DNA from: a virus
DNA: 59,063 nucleotides
Strand: one strand, 5' to 3'
IMG/VR virus record: IMGVR_UViG_3300048550_000839
Location: 1 to 59,063 of that record
Under the pieces are notes generated by a model. The model made no database searches. It saw only the letters and a list, made by a program, of their open reading frames with translations, and was not told where the DNA came from. A program made the position numbers and the translations under genes. Positions 1-8,236 of this stretch are shown here, piece after piece (the first letter of the stretch is position 1; the number at the start of each line of letters is the position of its first letter).

Positions 1-19
1 ATTTTCCAACATCTGACAT
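1..19 (-). CDS. 5' end of a CDS cut by the window edge
   Basis: An ATG at 19-17 reads six codons (M S D V G K) before the window ends. It is preceded by a strong ribosome-binding site (GAGGAGA, about 5 bases before the ATG) that lies inside the last codons of the DpdA-like gene, whose TAA directly abuts this ATG. The product cannot be identified from six residues. It is probably co-transcribed with the clamp and DpdA-like genes upstream. Confidence 0.55.
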
Positions 20-1477
20 TTAAGTCTCCTCAAATAGTTCTCCAAACTTAGTGCTGGCATTTACTGTTTTCTTACCAACATTAAGTCTTGTACCAATTAC
101 TTGCATCCAGAACTTTGAATATTTAGTGATTAGATCTAAACTTTTTTGTCTATCTTTAAGACTAAAAATTTCATCTACAACTTGTTTAAATTCAATACGT
201 TCAAAACGCTCATCGATTAACATATATGGATATTGTCCTGTATCATAACGTTCATTTGCTCGTTGTGTACTTTCTATATGCGTCCATACATTGTGGCCCA
301 TTTGTAATGCATAACTAAATGAGTCCCAAGAAGTTTTACCTTCCTTTCCAATTTTATTTACATCGCCTGGTTTGTAATAACAAATATCACTTACTTTGCA
401 ATGTTTACTAATAGGCGAATCTTCAAACGCTTTTAGTATTCCGTCTGTTTCTACCACATCTTTAAATAATCTACTATCTGTGGCATACTTTTTATCATCT
501 GCACCCGGCGCCATCATATAGCTCCACTTACCGCGATCTTCAATACGTATAGTATGATACACTTGTCCATTTGCAGTTGCTAAAAAAGGGCTTGCACAGT
601 CATATGTAATCATAAAGTTTTTATTATGATACTTACGCACTGCACGTTGAATATCTGTTAGCAACACAGCCCATTCTAATTTACTTGTACCCAAGAAGTG
701 CATTACATCGTGTACACCTTCTTCTAATAATCCATCGTGTATTTGATGAACAAGTCTACGCAAAATTAGATCAACATCGCACATATTTTGTCCACCCATT
801 GCCCATCCATCAAAGTGTGTTTCTGGGTATTTTGCAGGATCACAATAGTCTTTGAATTCTTCATACCAACTGTCTGCATCAGCGTGATTGCTGCCTTGCA
901 ACACGTTTAGCACTTTGAAGTTGCCACGTCTATTAGCCATATAGTATTTTGCATTAATGTGTGTTGCATCTACAGCATCTTGATAACTGTGAATGTTTGC
1001 TGCTTTTGCTGCTTTAGGATCTTGGAATGTCCAAGTTGGAATATCCAACATCATTCCGTAGTCCATATACTCTTCCATCCAGTTTACAACCAGTTCACGC
1101 TTTTTGGCAGCTTTTGGACAATTTGGATTAGTCCAGTCGCCTTCCCAAAGTCCTTTAGCAATTTGAAAACCACCAGAGTCGCCTAACAACCAACTATTTT
1201 CTCTATCTCGGTTTCGCAACATATCTTCTTTTTCAACGTGCTTATTTACATCTAAGTCTGCGTGTCCTGCAGAATAGAGCGCCCATTTATAGTGGAACGC
1301 TCCTTCTTTAGAGTTCAAAAAGTTAAGACCTTCTACACCATTTAAGCCAGCTGGAACACGATTGTAATCAACGTATTCGCCATAACGTTGTTTGCCTACA
1401 AACGTAGCATAAAAGCCACTTATACTAGGCAAAAATACAGCATAATCATTTTGTGTTTCAGTAAGATTTGTTTTCAT
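20..1477 (-). CDS. dpdA: TGT-like DNA 7-deazaguanine transglycosylase (DpdA-like)
   Basis: A 485-residue protein with tRNA-guanine transglycosylase (TGT) hallmarks. LGDSGGFQ at residues 98-105 corresponds to the TGT base-pocket motif, GWAMGG matches the later glycine motif, and YDCASPF near residue 294 aligns with the FDCVxPTR nucleophile region. The CxCxxC zinc site of bacterial TGT is not evident. Phage proteins of this kind (DpdA family) exchange guanine in DNA for a 7-deazaguanine, protecting the genome from restriction enzymes; that role is inferred from the family. The gene follows the sliding clamp with a one-base TAATG overlap, so it is expected to be made early with replication proteins. 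A QueD-like gene sits at about 53 kb, but no FolE, QueE or QueC is visible in this window. A true tRNA TGT is less likely. Confidence 0.75.
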   Translation of the reverse strand: MKTNLTETQNDYAVFLPSISGFYATFVGKQRYGEYVDYNRVPAGLNGVEGLNFLNSKEGAFHYKWALYSAGHADLDVNKHVEKEDMLRNRDRENSWLLGDSGGFQIAKGLWEGDWTNPNCPKAAKKRELVVNWMEEYMDYGMMLDIPTWTFQDPKAAKAANIHSYQDAVDATHINAKYYMANRRGNFKVLNVLQGSNHADADSWYEEFKDYCDPAKYPETHFDGWAMGGQNMCDVDLILRRLVHQIHDGLLEEGVHDVMHFLGTSKLEWAVLLTDIQRAVRKYHNKNFMITYDCASPFLATANGQVYHTIRIEDRGKWSYMMAPGADDKKYATDSRLFKDVVETDGILKAFEDSPISKHCKVSDICYYKPGDVNKIGKEGKTSWDSFSYALQMGHNVWTHIESTQRANERYDTGQYPYMLIDERFERIEFKQVVDEIFSLKDRQKSLDLITKYSKFWMQVIGTRLNVGKKTVNASTKFGELFEET

Positions 1478-2205
1478 TATTTTTGTTGTGCTGGAAGGAT
1501 ATAGTCGTATGTTGCCATACCGCTGTCTACGCTAATCTTCATAGCGCCTTGATCTGTAATACTCATTGTTTTGTCGCCATCTAAATTCAAAATAGCAAGT
1601 GTTTGTGCCACAGGCCAAGCCCAAGTATGTGTTAATGAACCTGTAATGCCGTATTCAAAAGTAAATGTACCTGCGTGTGTAGCTTCGTCTCCAAAGTAAA
1701 AGTTTAAATTACCGTCTTCTGTTTTTACTTGAAATACTGTTTCTTCGCTGTGTGCGCCAGACATAAGTTTCATACGTTCAATTGCTGCCATATTAGGCTG
1801 AATCTCTACGTCATATGTGTTAACTTTAAATTTAACGCTTTTTAGTTTTTCTTCAATGATTGCTTTGTTCATAAAGCGATAATCATTTTCAAAATCGCCT
1901 GCTTTGTTTTCAAAATGAATATGTGTTGGCATAACTTCGCCGTTGCGCTCGGCTTGCACAACTTCAATTTTTGCTTCATCTTTGTACTCTGGATTCTTTA
2001 AATGATAATCCAGTTTGCCTAAATCTGGCATACCAAATGTACCAACAAATTCTCCAACCGGTGAATGTGTTGTTGCAGTCATAATTACACTACGATCATC
2101 AGCCATACTATCAATTTGAGTATCGTCTTCTGCTGTAACCTTCAATGTAGTAATAAAACCTAATCTGTGTGTATGACTCACAATGTCTTGTAGAATATCT
2201 TGCAT
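1477..2205 (-). CDS. 45: DNA polymerase sliding clamp (gp45-like)
   Basis: A 242-residue protein close in length to T4 gp45 (228 residues). The pattern fits a processivity clamp: an alternating beta-strand N-terminal half with a GxFGMPDLGKLDYHL segment like the TFGIYDL region of gp45, and a C-terminal half ending in a short strand (YILPAQQK). The role would be to tether the gp43-like polymerase to DNA and, in T4-like phages, to help late transcription. It has its own strong promoter (2227-2255) and RBS (CAGGAGAA), and is followed at once by the DpdA-like gene. Assignment rests on length, sequence pattern and the presence of gp43 and gp44 in the same genome; remote homology makes it less certain than the polymerase. 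Confidence 0.75.
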   Translation of the reverse strand: MQDILQDIVSHTHRLGFITTLKVTAEDDTQIDSMADDRSVIMTATTHSPVGEFVGTFGMPDLGKLDYHLKNPEYKDEAKIEVVQAERNGEVMPTHIHFENKAGDFENDYRFMNKAIIEEKLKSVKFKVNTYDVEIQPNMAAIERMKLMSGAHSEETVFQVKTEDGNLNFYFGDEATHAGTFTFEYGITGSLTHTWAWPVAQTLAILNLDGDKTMSITDQGAMKISVDSGMATYDYILPAQQK

Positions 2206-2226
2206 AGTGTTCTCCTGTATCGTTGT

Positions 2227-2255
2227 ATTATACTAAATTTTGCCTTAGTTGTCAA
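2227..2255 (-). promoter_or_regulatory. sigma70-type promoter for clamp/dpdA
   Basis: On the minus strand TTGACA (2255-2250) and TATAAT (2232-2227) are both perfect consensus with a 17-base spacer. The -10 box lies about 21 bases before the clamp ATG, and the -35 box overlaps the end of the UDP-sugar dehydrogenase gene. It should be read by host RNA polymerase, giving early expression. Confidence 0.85.
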
Positions 2256-3006
2256 GTAATTGTTTTAGTTTTGTGTTGTAATACACTGCCGCTGACAGTG
2301 TATTTAGATTAATATTTTTTTCTGCTGCCATTTTTAATAGCGCACTTGTGTCTTTGGGAAAGCAATGGCCTCCCCAGCCTCTGATACCATCTTCTGGATA
2401 TACATAGGTATGACTATCAGATATGCGATCATCTGATGCTACTCCTGCTCGGACTTGATTAAAGTTTATATTATGTCCTTCACAGAAATCGTATATTTCG
2501 TTAAAGAAACTAACTTTAGTTGCTAAAAATGCATTACGAAAATATTTTATTGCAATAGCTTCTTCTGGCTTAACAATAGCTAACTGCATCTTAGACCAAT
2601 TGTAACTATATTGGTCTCTCCAATAATCTGTATCACCACTTAAAATAACACTGTCGAGATGTTTAACATCGTTCATAAAGTTTGCAGCCCGTAAAAACTC
2701 TGGACTAAAACATAATCTATGATTAGGAAATTTTTCCTTTAAACTGTGCCATCCGTCTAAACTTATTGTGCTTTTAATCATTATTGGCGTATAATCGGGT
2801 ATTTTAGATACAACATCAAAAACTGCACTCATATCGCAAGTACCATCATCTGCTGGCGGCGTTGGTACACAAATAATAACAGCACTTGTATTTTCTAAGT
2901 CGGCGTGCATATTTTTTGGAGGATCGTATATTAAAATTTCTCGCCTATGACCTGTAAATAATAGTTCGTGTGCTTTGCCTACAAATCCATACCCTGCTAT
3001 AATCAT
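2245..3006 (-). CDS. UDP-glucose/GDP-mannose 6-dehydrogenase family protein
   Basis: About 253 residues. The N-terminal GYGFVG is an NAD-binding Rossmann loop, CVPTPP and KST follow as in UDP-sugar dehydrogenases, SPEFLR is the central motif, and GGHCFPKD near the C-terminus holds the catalytic cysteine. The family oxidises a nucleotide sugar to its uronic acid. At about 250 residues it lacks the C-terminal UDP-binding domain of the usual 390-450-residue enzyme. I chose the ATG at 3006 because it overlaps the preceding stop as ATGA; an upstream ATG at 3060 would add 18 residues out of the phosphomannomutase frame. Last gene of the polymerase/sugar-nucleotide run. Confidence 0.85.
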   Translation of the reverse strand: MIIAGYGFVGKAHELLFTGHRREILIYDPPKNMHADLENTSAVIICVPTPPADDGTCDMSAVFDVVSKIPDYTPIMIKSTISLDGWHSLKEKFPNHRLCFSPEFLRAANFMNDVKHLDSVILSGDTDYWRDQYSYNWSKMQLAIVKPEEAIAIKYFRNAFLATKVSFFNEIYDFCEGHNINFNQVRAGVASDDRISDSHTYVYPEDGIRGWGGHCFPKDTSALLKMAAEKNINLNTLSAAVYYNTKLKQLLDN

Positions 3007-3716
3007 CCTGCTAACTTTGCCTCCTGAAAGTAACTTAATCTTTCCCACGTGTCTCGCCAATCTTTTACATTAAAACAACGATTTTTGTCTAGTTTTACTG
3101 CAAGCGGCCAATCGTTGCCTCCTGGAGATACTTTATCACCAAAGAAGTAAATTTTATCATCGTTGTTAAAATCATCAAGTATTTGACTTTTATCTGCGCC
3201 TTTATTGTAAATGTCTATTCCAGTTTCCCCACCAACAGTAGCAGTAATATCTGGAAATTTCATATTAATTTCTAGTGAAATACTTTCACGTTCTTTGTTT
3301 GCTAAATCGTGTTTAATATATAGTTTTCGTTGTTGTAAATTACAATTGCGTCCTATTATACTAAAATTAATAGTTCCTGTGCGTTCTTCAATATGATTAC
3401 CAGTACGCAAAGGAAATGGACTTGCCTGCAACCATCCCTCCATAAGATTATATAATTCTTTAGGAGCTGAAAAATTCTTACTATTCACACGTTTGCCCTT
3501 GAACCATACATCGTTACCACTACAATTGTAACACGTAACTACCGACTCGGTAATATCTTTTCCTAATTGTTCTACAGTTTTTGCATAATCACTTCCGGTA
3601 ACTAGCCAAACTTTGTTGTGTGCCATAAATGATTTAAAAAACTCTTTAAATTCTGGATCTATTTTTTGTCTACTTGGTGTAAGTGTGCCATCAACATCGA
3701 ATATAAATTTATTCAT
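3003..3716 (-). CDS. HAD-family phosphomannomutase-like protein
   Basis: A 237-residue HAD-superfamily protein. FDVDGTLTPSRQ at residues 6-17 is the DxDxT catalytic motif, VTGS the second motif, GGETGIDIYNKGADK the substrate/cap region and FFGDKVSPGGNDWP the last acidic motif. The late FFGDK...GGND block and the early DGTLTxxRQ are typical of eukaryotic-type phosphomannomutase (mannose-6-P to mannose-1-P), which is unusual in a phage. Overlaps both neighbours by 4 bases, between the cytidylyltransferase and the sugar dehydrogenase, which supports a sugar-nucleotide role. Confidence 0.75.
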   Translation of the reverse strand: MNKFIFDVDGTLTPSRQKIDPEFKEFFKSFMAHNKVWLVTGSDYAKTVEQLGKDITESVVTCYNCSGNDVWFKGKRVNSKNFSAPKELYNLMEGWLQASPFPLRTGNHIEERTGTINFSIIGRNCNLQQRKLYIKHDLANKERESISLEINMKFPDITATVGGETGIDIYNKGADKSQILDDFNNDDKIYFFGDKVSPGGNDWPLAVKLDKNRCFNVKDWRDTWERLSYFQEAKLAG

Positions 3717-4123
3717 CTGTCACATACCCTTCTTCTTAAATCACTTGTGCTAAAACGGTGTTCACGTCTATTAAAGTGTACTTCAATTCCTCTTGCGGCA
3801 CAAGTAGCTCTACCAGTAAATTCTTTTTCTCTATATTCTTCGCCTAAGAATCTAACATCTATTTGAAACAGTTCTAGTATGTCTATCAAGTCTTCCTCTG
3901 TTTGATACGGAACAATTTCATCTACAAATTTAAGTCCATTAAGTTGTGCATAACGTTCTACCATTGTTTGTACAGGCTTATTTTTTGTATCAGGTCTATC
4001 AATTGTAGGATCACTTTGCAGTCCTACAATAAGATAATCGCAATTTGCCTTTGCTTCACGCAACATACCAATATGTCCTGCGTGTAACAAATCAAAAGTA
4101 CTACAAGTAAATCCTACTTTCAT
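3713..4123 (-). CDS. Cytidylyltransferase-like nucleotidyltransferase
   Basis: A 136-residue protein of the nucleotidyltransferase alpha/beta phosphodiesterase superfamily, close to glycerol-3-phosphate cytidylyltransferase. FDLLHAGH holds the HxGH motif at residues 14-17, and STSDLRRR near the C-terminus is the counterpart of the ISTTxIxxR motif. It probably activates a small phosphorylated compound as a CDP or ADP derivative; the substrate cannot be read from sequence. It overlaps the cupin gene and the phosphomannomutase-like gene by 4 bases each, so translation is coupled. Confidence 0.8.
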   Translation of the reverse strand: MKVGFTCSTFDLLHAGHIGMLREAKANCDYLIVGLQSDPTIDRPDTKNKPVQTMVERYAQLNGLKFVDEIVPYQTEEDLIDILELFQIDVRFLGEEYREKEFTGRATCAARGIEVHFNRREHRFSTSDLRRRVCDR

Positions 4124-4509
4124 TTGTGTCTCTTTCCGTCAAATACACACGTAAACTCTAATGCAGTGTCGCTTGTGTTATGTACTCTATGAAATACATT
4201 ATCGTGTATTAATACAGTACTGCCAGCTTTTACTTTGATGTCATCGCCATCAAGTGACATTTTGCCTTCACCCTTTGTAAAGATATATACTTCTTCTTGG
4301 CCGGCGTGCATATGTCCTGTTGTACTTTGTTTTGCATTTAACCTAGTAGTGCTTACTACTAAGTTGGTAAGTTCAGTGTTGTCTACTACACGATATCTTT
4401 TGTCATCTTTAATAATGTCGCCAGCAATTTGGAAATTATCACCTGCTTTTAATCGTGACTTATATCGTCGTTTGTTGATAGCTTCTGTAGTCATTTGTAT
4501 TAATTCCAT
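4120..4509 (-). CDS. Cupin-domain protein
   Basis: About 129 residues with one cupin barrel. Motif 1 is GHMHAGQEEVYIFTKGEG (metal ligands His, His, Glu) and motif 2 includes VLIHDNVFHRVHNTS (third His). Small single-domain cupins of this shape act as sugar isomerases, epimerases or sugar-binding proteins. The ATG at 4509 overlaps the polymerase stop; a second ATG at 4494 is preceded by GGA and may be the true start. Its position between DNA polymerase and the cytidylyltransferase suggests a place in the sugar-nucleotide cassette. Confidence 0.7.
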   Translation of the reverse strand: MELIQMTTEAINKRRYKSRLKAGDNFQIAGDIIKDDKRYRVVDNTELTNLVVSTTRLNAKQSTTGHMHAGQEEVYIFTKGEGKMSLDGDDIKVKAGSTVLIHDNVFHRVHNTSDTALEFTCVFDGKRHK

Positions 4510-7181
4510 TCAAATAAATTATTAAATGTTGTTTTTTGTTTTGTGCTTTCTAAATCATATTTCAACACGCCAATCAAGTTGTCTAGTTTGTTGTCAATAA
4601 TAACTTCTTCCATTGCATCGCCATCAAATGGCAGTTCCTTGAACCATTCTGGAATACGTAATTCGTCTGTTGGATATGCTACACTTGTATACCCCAGTGG
4701 ATTCTGTTTTAGTTTGCAAACAATAACTTTCATACCATCTACAATCTCTTGTGAATACTTGTCGCCGTTCATACGTTTAAGTGTATTCCAATTGATACTT
4801 GCTCTTACGTGTCCAGGCATATTTGCTTTACCTTGCTTTTCTTCAAGACGTTGATAGTGTCCAATCTTATTTGCACGTTTGGGTGAACCTTTTTCAAAAC
4901 CCGGACGTTCTTTAAACTCACGCCTAAACTCACTAATACTTTCTAATAGATTTTTTTCATCTTCTAGTCCTAATACCCTATCAAGCAATGTTTTCAAATA
5001 GTCTTGCATAAACACAGGGGTATCACTGCGTTTCAAGTCCAAGCCCATTGCCTTAACTTTACCTAAACTACCTTCTTTGTCTTTTCTATCGCCTTCTAAG
5101 TCATAAACACGCACTGCATAACGTTTCTTTGTAATAAACAAGCCTGTGTCTGCAACAACTTCTCTTGCTGCTGCAATCACTTCACTGCGTGGACGTGGAC
5201 AATGGAAGGCTTCACGCATAAAGTCTGGGAAAGTTGTGTTTGCTTGTTCGCATAATTGATCATACAGCGTAATAACATTGTCTTTGCCCCACGGAATACT
5301 ACCTGTAGCAATTTCATCTTTTAATACAGGATATGCACTAAAATAAACAGAATCTGTATCGCCGTATATAATAGCTTTACCGACGTGATTATATTCACCG
5401 GTAATAATCTTATTCACTTCTGCACTCATATGTTTTGCAATACATCTACCTGTTAGTGTTGTACTCTGTCCGATACGTTTATCAAAAAATCTACAACCTG
5501 GATTAAGAATAGCACCATACAAACTGTTCAAGTTAATCTTTTTAACAAGTTGTCTTTTATCCCAAAACGCTATTTCTGTGCTATTGTTTGCATCAATGGC
5601 TTTGCGCATTTTTGCTTGTAGTTCTTTACGTTCAGCATACCAACGTTTTAGTAACCCTGGAACAACACCTTCAACTTCTGTAGTAAAAATTGTACCATTA
5701 GCACTAAGCATCCAAGGTTGATTACTGTCAAAAATTAGTTTCCAAATCTCTGCACCACTTAGTACGTGACTGGTGCCATCTTCCAAGTCCAAGTGCAACG
5801 ATACATCTTTGCGTTGTTCCATTACAGCATCATATTCTAGCGTAGCAAACTTGCCTTCCCAAGCACCTGCAAAACTTTTCTTTTCTAGTGTAGTTGCATT
5901 GTGCAAAAACTCATCTGTTAATACTGGACGAATCTGTCCTACAATAGTTTCCGGCGCCATATTCAATGCACGAATAATACTTGGATACAGACTGTTTAAG
6001 TCCATTGAACCAATCCACTCGTGTACGCCTTTTTTTGGAAATGCAACATAAGCGCCTGCTGCTGCTGTGTTGCCTTCGTGATTCATTCTGTTAGGCACCT
6101 GCATACCACGCCTGTGTGCTTCGTTAACAATAGCTTGCTCTGTAACTGCAACTGCACCTGCTGTTGTTTGTAATAGCACTGTGTTGTCGTGCGCAATTTC
6201 ATTTGCAAGATCAATAAAACGTAGTTTCTTATCAAGTTTGTCTAGCAGTGCAACGTCTTGTCTGTTGTATTCAATAAACTTTTCAAAGTCGTTGTTGTAA
6301 AGCTGATCAAGTGTGCCTTCATACACAGTCTTGTTCTCGCCTACTTCCATTTCACCAATAGCGTCTAGTCTATATGTGTGACGTTCTTCATATGTGTACT
6401 TGCGATACAAGTTAAGATAGTCCATATGTACTCTTCCGATAGTATCATACGTTTCACTTGTCTTGCCAAACTTTTCATATTCTCTACGCTTAGGCAACTG
6501 CCCCCATAAACAGAAACGTCTGGTATCATCTTTGCTTAATACACGTTGTATTCTATTAACAGTGTATGGAACGTCATAGCCTTCGCTGTTCCAACCACTA
6601 TGAATATCAGCATCCTCAATTAGGTCAAGAAATGCTTCCAGCATATCTCCTTCACCTTGTTTGCTATTCGGATATAATATACAAGTATCGCCCCAGCGTT
6701 CTTTACACATTGCCCTTGCTTCTTCAATTGGCAACCCTTTGGGAGGCATAGCAACTGTAATTAACATATCTAACCATTGCAAATGTACTGTAATAGCAGT
6801 AATAGGCATAAATGGATCTTCAACTGGAGCAAATCCACGTTCTGGATCAAAGTCAGTTTCAATATCCCAAAACGCCACATTCAACTTTGGTGCATCTTGG
6901 TTCAAGTAATTTTCACTTAAACATTGAAATATAGGATTTACATCCGATTCAAACATATTCTTGCCTTTATTAATAGCAAGTTCTTTTCGAAAGTCTTTTG
7001 TGTTTTTACATACTACACGTTGTAACGGATCACCGAAGATGCTTTTGTATTTGCCACGTGGATCTTCATAGTACCAAGTGTATTTGGCTTGATATTCATT
7101 ATAAAGTCGCTTTCCGTCTTTGCGTTCTACTGCACGAATAATATCAGCGTCTCTATCAAAAAATGCATCTACATATGGCAT
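4500..7181 (-). CDS. 43: Family B replicative DNA polymerase (gp43-like)
   Basis: An 893-residue polymerase, matching T4 gp43 (898). The N-terminal 3'-5' proofreading domain has Exo I DIETDF (D106, E108), Exo II HSGWNSEGYDVPY and Exo III YNRQDVALLD. The polymerase domain has motif A DLNSLYPS (about residue 395), motif B KKINLNSLYGA and motif C YGDTDS (about residue 608). All catalytic acids appear intact, with no intein or split, and it should replicate the phage genome with the clamp and clamp loader. RBS AAAAGGAA lies close to the ATG. The gene is followed without a gap by sugar-nucleotide genes. Confidence 0.97.
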   Translation of the reverse strand: MPYVDAFFDRDADIIRAVERKDGKRLYNEYQAKYTWYYEDPRGKYKSIFGDPLQRVVCKNTKDFRKELAINKGKNMFESDVNPIFQCLSENYLNQDAPKLNVAFWDIETDFDPERGFAPVEDPFMPITAITVHLQWLDMLITVAMPPKGLPIEEARAMCKERWGDTCILYPNSKQGEGDMLEAFLDLIEDADIHSGWNSEGYDVPYTVNRIQRVLSKDDTRRFCLWGQLPKRREYEKFGKTSETYDTIGRVHMDYLNLYRKYTYEERHTYRLDAIGEMEVGENKTVYEGTLDQLYNNDFEKFIEYNRQDVALLDKLDKKLRFIDLANEIAHDNTVLLQTTAGAVAVTEQAIVNEAHRRGMQVPNRMNHEGNTAAAGAYVAFPKKGVHEWIGSMDLNSLYPSIIRALNMAPETIVGQIRPVLTDEFLHNATTLEKKSFAGAWEGKFATLEYDAVMEQRKDVSLHLDLEDGTSHVLSGAEIWKLIFDSNQPWMLSANGTIFTTEVEGVVPGLLKRWYAERKELQAKMRKAIDANNSTEIAFWDKRQLVKKINLNSLYGAILNPGCRFFDKRIGQSTTLTGRCIAKHMSAEVNKIITGEYNHVGKAIIYGDTDSVYFSAYPVLKDEIATGSIPWGKDNVITLYDQLCEQANTTFPDFMREAFHCPRPRSEVIAAAREVVADTGLFITKKRYAVRVYDLEGDRKDKEGSLGKVKAMGLDLKRSDTPVFMQDYLKTLLDRVLGLEDEKNLLESISEFRREFKERPGFEKGSPKRANKIGHYQRLEEKQGKANMPGHVRASINWNTLKRMNGDKYSQEIVDGMKVIVCKLKQNPLGYTSVAYPTDELRIPEWFKELPFDGDAMEEVIIDNKLDNLIGVLKYDLESTKQKTTFNNLFEWN

Positions 7182-7200
7182 TTATATTCCTTTTTTTTAT

Positions 7201-7209
7201 ATTATAGCA
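7201..7209 (-). promoter_or_regulatory. Extended -10 promoter for DNA polymerase
   Basis: Minus-strand TGCTATAAT: a perfect -10 hexamer (7206-7201) with the TGn extension just upstream. No good -35 box is seen at the right distance, as is common for extended -10 promoters. It lies about 20 bases before the polymerase ATG. Confidence 0.6.
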
Positions 7210-7480
7210 CAAAGAGCTGTACAAGAGCAATCGAATTCATTACAACAAACCAAGCACATAATACAATGGCAAATCCTGCTTTGCGAATTATTGTACTAAC
7301 CACACCAAGTATGCTACCTACTAGATACAACGGAATAAAAATCTTTGTTGCAGGATCTAATACTGTTACTGTAAGAATTGCACTCGCAGAAACTAGCAAT
7401 ATAGTTTCAACTAGTTCGCAATAGAATGCAACGGGAGAAAGTCTATAGCTTTCTTTAAAGAAGTTTATTATTTTATTCAT
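7202..7480 (-). CDS. Small membrane protein of unknown function
   Basis: A 92-residue protein with three hydrophobic segments at about residues 18-42, 48-64 and 69-90 and a short charged N-terminus. It probably sits in the inner membrane. It overlaps the DsbA-like gene by 8 bases and ends just before DNA polymerase. No family was recognised beyond a general likeness to small membrane proteins of T4-like phages. Confidence 0.65.
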   Translation of the reverse strand: MNKIINFFKESYRLSPVAFYCELVETILLVSASAILTVTVLDPATKIFIPLYLVGSILGVVSTIIRKAGFAIVLCAWFVVMNSIALVQLFVL

Positions 7481-7739
7481 TTTTATCGTAACCTGTAGTA
7501 GCTACGATTGTTTCCAGATCTTCAAATTCATCTGATACTCTACTCCAGTCACGCTTTTGTGCAACTTTTATTGCTTTATTAATAAGACTTGGCTTTACAT
7601 CTAGTTCTTCTGCAACTGCTTTAACAGTTTCTTTTAGTCCGCCCTGCAGATCTTCAATTTCTTGTAATACAGTTACGCCTTCTTTTACCAGGCGTTCTAA
7701 CTTGGCCTTTTCTTCAGGGCCATACACACGGTCACTCAT
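7473..7739 (-). CDS. DsbA-like dsDNA-binding late-transcription protein
   Basis: An 88-residue acidic, helical protein. Its length and the pattern of an EExxDL segment, ELDVKPSLINKAIKVAQKRD, then an acidic C-terminal helix resemble T4 DsbA (89 residues), which binds double-stranded DNA and enhances late transcription. The match is by pattern only. It has a sigma70-type promoter (7765-7793) and RBS AAGGAGTA. The neighbouring replication genes agree with an early or middle regulatory role. Confidence 0.6.
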   Translation of the reverse strand: MSDRVYGPEEKAKLERLVKEGVTVLQEIEDLQGGLKETVKAVAEELDVKPSLINKAIKVAQKRDWSRVSDEFEDLETIVATTGYDKNE

Positions 7740-7764
7740 ATAGTACTCCTTAGTTATTTGTTTT

Positions 7765-7793
7765 ATAATAATAGAATATTGTCAAAATGTCAA
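7765..7793 (-). promoter_or_regulatory. sigma70-type promoter for dsbA-like gene
   Basis: Minus-strand TTGACA (7793-7788), 17-base spacer, then TATTAT (7770-7765, one mismatch), 25 bases before the start codon. A second overlapping TTGACA occurs 8 bases downstream of the first. Confidence 0.6.
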
Positions 7794-8236
7794 GCTTTAA
7801 ATGACCCGTCTACGTGTTTATCTATATGCGCCAATATTTCATATCCTACAATTTCTGCTTTATATTCTTGGTGGTCACCTAAGTAAAGATACTTATATCC
7901 TTGTGACTTCATCCAAGCAGGAACGTGGTGACTAAAACGCCAACCAATACGCTTCCAAGGTTGTTCATAATTCCAAGCAAATTGTTGACTAAATCCTACT
8001 TTATCATTTGGATAGAGCAGTGTCTGCTCCCAAGCAATAAGTTTGTTATTTTCATACAAACAATTCCAAGCATAAAGATCGATATCATCTTGATATAAAG
8101 GATGTACACTTTCGAAATTTTTGTGTTTACAATATGTTACAAATACTTCTGAGGCTTCTTTTAGTGTAGGTCTTACAGATACAATATCCGGATCTAACTC
8201 ATAGTCTATTTTAGATAAATCTATTCTACCGTACAT
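7790..8236 (-). CDS. Conserved hypothetical protein, possibly GNAT-like
   Basis: A 148-residue soluble protein rich in aromatic residues. The C-terminal half (about residues 70-135, with WRFSHHVPAWMKSQGYKYLYLG and YKAEIVGYEI) has the strand-helix-strand pattern of GNAT acyltransferases, but I cannot confirm the fold. The ATG overlaps the end of the upstream ATP-grasp-like gene by 11 bases, so the two are probably translationally coupled. The function is unknown. Confidence 0.6.
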   Translation of the reverse strand: MYGRIDLSKIDYELDPDIVSVRPTLKEASEVFVTYCKHKNFESVHPLYQDDIDLYAWNCLYENNKLIAWEQTLLYPNDKVGFSQQFAWNYEQPWKRIGWRFSHHVPAWMKSQGYKYLYLGDHQEYKAEIVGYEILAHIDKHVDGSFKA

